Source of the DNA: Verrucomicrobiota bacterium
Lineage (GTDB): Bacteria; Verrucomicrobiota; Verrucomicrobiia; Limisphaerales; UBA1319
NCBI GenBank assembly: GCA_022711435.1
Contig: JAKLFB010000002.1
Span: 62,001 to 126,000 of the forward strand
Direction: 5' to 3'
Length of the DNA stretch: 64,000 nt
Shown: positions 62,192 through 64,000 of the stretch, in pieces
How positions within the stretch are numbered: position 1 is the first letter of the stretch
Layout: every line of letters starts with the position of its first letter
Position numbers and translations under genes: made by a program
The notes under the pieces: generated by a model
What the model was told of the DNA's origin: nothing
The model's database searches: none
The model's input: the letters and a program-made list of their open reading frames with translations, nothing else

Positions 62192-62427
62192 TCGCGTCCG
62201 ACGACCGGCATCGGATTCCGAGCTCCGCCCTCATGCAGGCTTGCGGGCTTGAGCTTTGGACCGCCATTCGTGAAAGGTTCATAGTGCAATGTCATCTCCA
62301 GGCAAGCCAGCCGGTCGGGAACGGCGGATAAAAGATCAGAGGCAAATAGGGTGACAGGTTCATAATGCGCGCGCACGCGATGGGCCAGCGCCATTGATAT
62401 TGCGCGGAGCTTAGGTTTGGATGCAGC
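62192..62427. other. Intergenic region with a repeated 13-base word
   Basis: A 236-base gap between two plus-strand genes. It contains AGGTTCATAGTGC (62274) and AGGTTCATAATGC (62356), differing by one base and about 82 bases apart in direct orientation. No gene, tRNA or clear promoter is seen. Confidence 0.5.
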
Positions 62428-64000
62428 ATGGATGTGCGAATGAGCAACTGGGTTTGTCGGTGGCTGGCGGCGGCGTGCGTTTGGCATTGTGGCGCGGCGG
62501 GAGCGCTGTCCCAGGGCATTTCCGGGGACGGGGACGGCGGCGGCGGGCCGATCGAGGAGCGAAACGGCGATGCGGCCCGGCCGCAATTTGCCGGCCGTGA
62601 AGGGCGCTACATCGCGCTTATGCGAAACCATTACGACCGAGTGATGGCCGGCGGCATCGACACCTATGGCCGCGACCGATCGGGCCTGTGGCTGGCCTCG
62701 ATGGATATCCGCCGGGGCGGCCAGCCGGACCATCCCGATCCCGCGGTCAAGCGCACGTATCGCCAGATCCATGCGCCCCGCGGAAGCAACCTGTATTGGG
62801 ACCAGCCCTACGTGGCAGCCGCAATCCACCTGAGCCGCATCGCTGGCGACCCGCGGTATCAGGCCGCGGCTTCGCGCTATATCAGGGATTTTCTGGCGCG
62901 TTGCGTATCGGAGAAGAACGGCCTTTTCTTGTGGGGCAACCACTTCTACTACGACGTGTTCACGGACAAGGTCGTCGGTTTCTCGGGCAGCTATCACGAG
63001 GCGCGGCCGCTGCCATGCGCCTGGGATGCTTTCTGGGCCGTGGCGCCGGAGCCGACGGAGCGCTGCATCCGCGCGATCGGCATTCAGCACGTCAAGGATC
63101 CGGAGACAGGCTTGTTCTGCCGGCACGCGAGCGTCGAGGCGACCCAGCCGCCTGCGGGCGGAGACAACAGCACGCACCCGTTTCTGGAAGCCGGCGGCGT
63201 GATCGTGGAATCGCTCTCGTGGCTTTACGCGAAGACCGGCCGCAAGGATGCGGCCCTCAAGGACCTCGCGCTGCGCGTGGCGCGTTTCAGCTTCCGTGAG
63301 CGTGGCGAGAAGACGGGCCTTCTCCGAAACCAGCCCGGACCGGAGAGGCGGTGGGATTATTTCGCATCCACCACCGAGGTGGGCCTATGGGCGGGCTGCC
63401 TTTTGCGCAGTGCGGATCTGACCGGCGCGGACGAGTTCCGTGCGATGGCTCGTGAGGCAGTCGCAGCCTACCTGCGCTATGGCTACGATTCGGCGGCGGG
63501 CCGTTTCCACGGCCAGCTGAACGTGGCGGACGGCTCGCCGCGCAAGCCGCAACGCAAAGCGGGCGCCGGCCCGGACACCATCTACCAGCCAGGCGAGTAT
63601 GCCAACTTATGGGAGCCGCTGTTCCCCACGCACAACTATCCGATGAGCATGGCCGAGGCCTGCCTCACGCTCTACCAGCAAACCCGCGACGACCAGTTTC
63701 GCGAGGCGATCTTGCGCTTCGCCCGCCTGGTCGAGATCAGCATGCCTGCCAACGGCGGGCAAGGCGCTTACGCCGATCAATACGGCCGCTGCATCCATTT
63801 CCTCCTTCGCGCGGCCCGCATCCTGAACGACTCGAGGCTCTTCGAGCAGGCCAGGCAGCTTGCCTCCGAGGCCGCCCGCCAGCTCTACTCTCCGCCAGAC
63901 CGCATGTTCCGTTCGCATCCCGGCGAGGACCGCTGCGACGCCGTGGACGGCATGGGGATCCTCTTTTTGTCGCTGATCTATCTGGAAACCGGCGAGGATC
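62428..64000 (+). CDS. Secreted (alpha/alpha)-barrel-like protein, C-terminus cut by the window
   Basis: At least 524 residues, open to the last base of the window. The N-terminus MDVRMSNWVCRWLAAACVW looks like a signal peptide; ATG at 62440 would also serve. The body has regularly spaced helices with motifs such as YWDQPYVAAAIHLSRIAGD, GGVIVESLSWLYAKTG and YPMSMAEACLTLYQQT, which suggest a six-hairpin (alpha/alpha)6 toroid like those of glycoside hydrolases and polysaccharide lyases. I cannot name a family or identify catalytic residues. It follows the nucleotidyltransferase after 236 bp and is probably transcribed separately. Confidence 0.75.
   Translation, partial: MDVRMSNWVCRWLAAACVWHCGAAGALSQGISGDGDGGGGPIEERNGDAARPQFAGREGRYIALMRNHYDRVMAGGIDTYGRDRSGLWLASMDIRRGGQPDHPDPAVKRTYRQIHAPRGSNLYWDQPYVAAAIHLSRIAGDPRYQAAASRYIRDFLARCVSEKNGLFLWGNHFYYDVFTDKVVGFSGSYHEARPLPCAWDAFWAVAPEPTERCIRAIGIQHVKDPETGLFCRHASVEATQPPAGGDNSTHPFLEAGGVIVESLSWLYAKTGRKDAALKDLALRVARFSFRERGEKTGLLRNQPGPERRWDYFASTTEVGLWAGCLLRSADLTGADEFRAMAREAVAAYLRYGYDSAAGRFHGQLNVADGSPRKPQRKAGAGPDTIYQPGEYANLWEPLFPTHNYPMSMAEACLTLYQQTRDDQFREAILRFARLVEISMPANGGQGAYADQYGRCIHFLLRAARILNDSRLFEQARQLASEAARQLYSPPDRMFRSHPGEDRCDAVDGMGILFLSLIYLETGED

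Overview
The window is high-GC DNA with densely packed genes, many 4-bp ATGA overlaps, and no rRNA or tRNA that I can see. The gene content resembles a free-living Verrucomicrobiota bacterium of the Limisphaerales/Pedosphaera type, or another member of the PVC group. The indications are many secreted carbohydrate-active proteins (DUF4091/GH123, DUF4038/GH140, GH55-like, heparinase-like and GH88-like), a sulfatase, a giant multi-module secreted protein with Thr/Asn-rich domains, an ECF sigma factor of the sig-70_X6 type next to a WD40 Ser/Thr kinase, and CotH, PQQ-propeller and malectin proteins. This is inference from gene content; there is no taxonomic marker here.

Region 1 (1-7.7 kb): a transposase remnant of the REP-associated (RAYT) type lies at the edge. 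A two-gene minus-strand unit follows (GH55-like double beta-helix protein and Gfo/Idh/MocA oxidoreductase). A 570-bp intergenic region full of palindromes separates it from a plus-strand gene that fuses a heparinase II/III-like lyase to an M14 zinc carboxypeptidase domain.

Region 2 (7.7-24.9 kb): one 4568-residue secreted protein takes up 13.7 kb. Upstream of it are a sulfatase and an overlapping tandem nitrilase whose second domain has lost all three catalytic residues.

Region 3 (24.9-45.3 kb): secreted glycan-active and sensing-type proteins. These are a discoidin-like/TIM-barrel protein, a DUF4091 protein overlapping an FG-GAP protein, a DUF4038 barrel fused to an SMP-30 propeller, two serine hydrolases (one fused to a sialidase-like propeller), a B-box zinc membrane protein, a DUF6259-like barrel, a DUF2959 lipoprotein, a modular secreted protein and a GH88-like hydrolase. 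A 273-bp MITE-like element sits 24 bp upstream of the DUF4038 gene.

Region 4 (45.4-59.5 kb): ten genes, all on the minus strand. The first is shikimate kinase, followed by QueG, a Sel1-repeat protein, a BASS transporter, an ECF sigma factor, a WD40 Ser/Thr kinase, an EF-hand CotH protein, a PQQ propeller, DUF4956 and a VTC polyphosphate polymerase domain. The CotH and PQQ genes share a nearly identical 475-bp cassette encoding a malectin fold whose two halves are in swapped order. The kinase and CotH genes share a leader motif of about 38 bp. This is the best candidate in the window for an undescribed system: a sigma/kinase-linked surface module built around CotH, VTC and DUF4956.

Region 5 (59.6-64 kb): PTS enzyme I (ptsI), an overlapping sugar nucleotidyltransferase, and the start of a secreted alpha/alpha-barrel-like protein cut by the window end.
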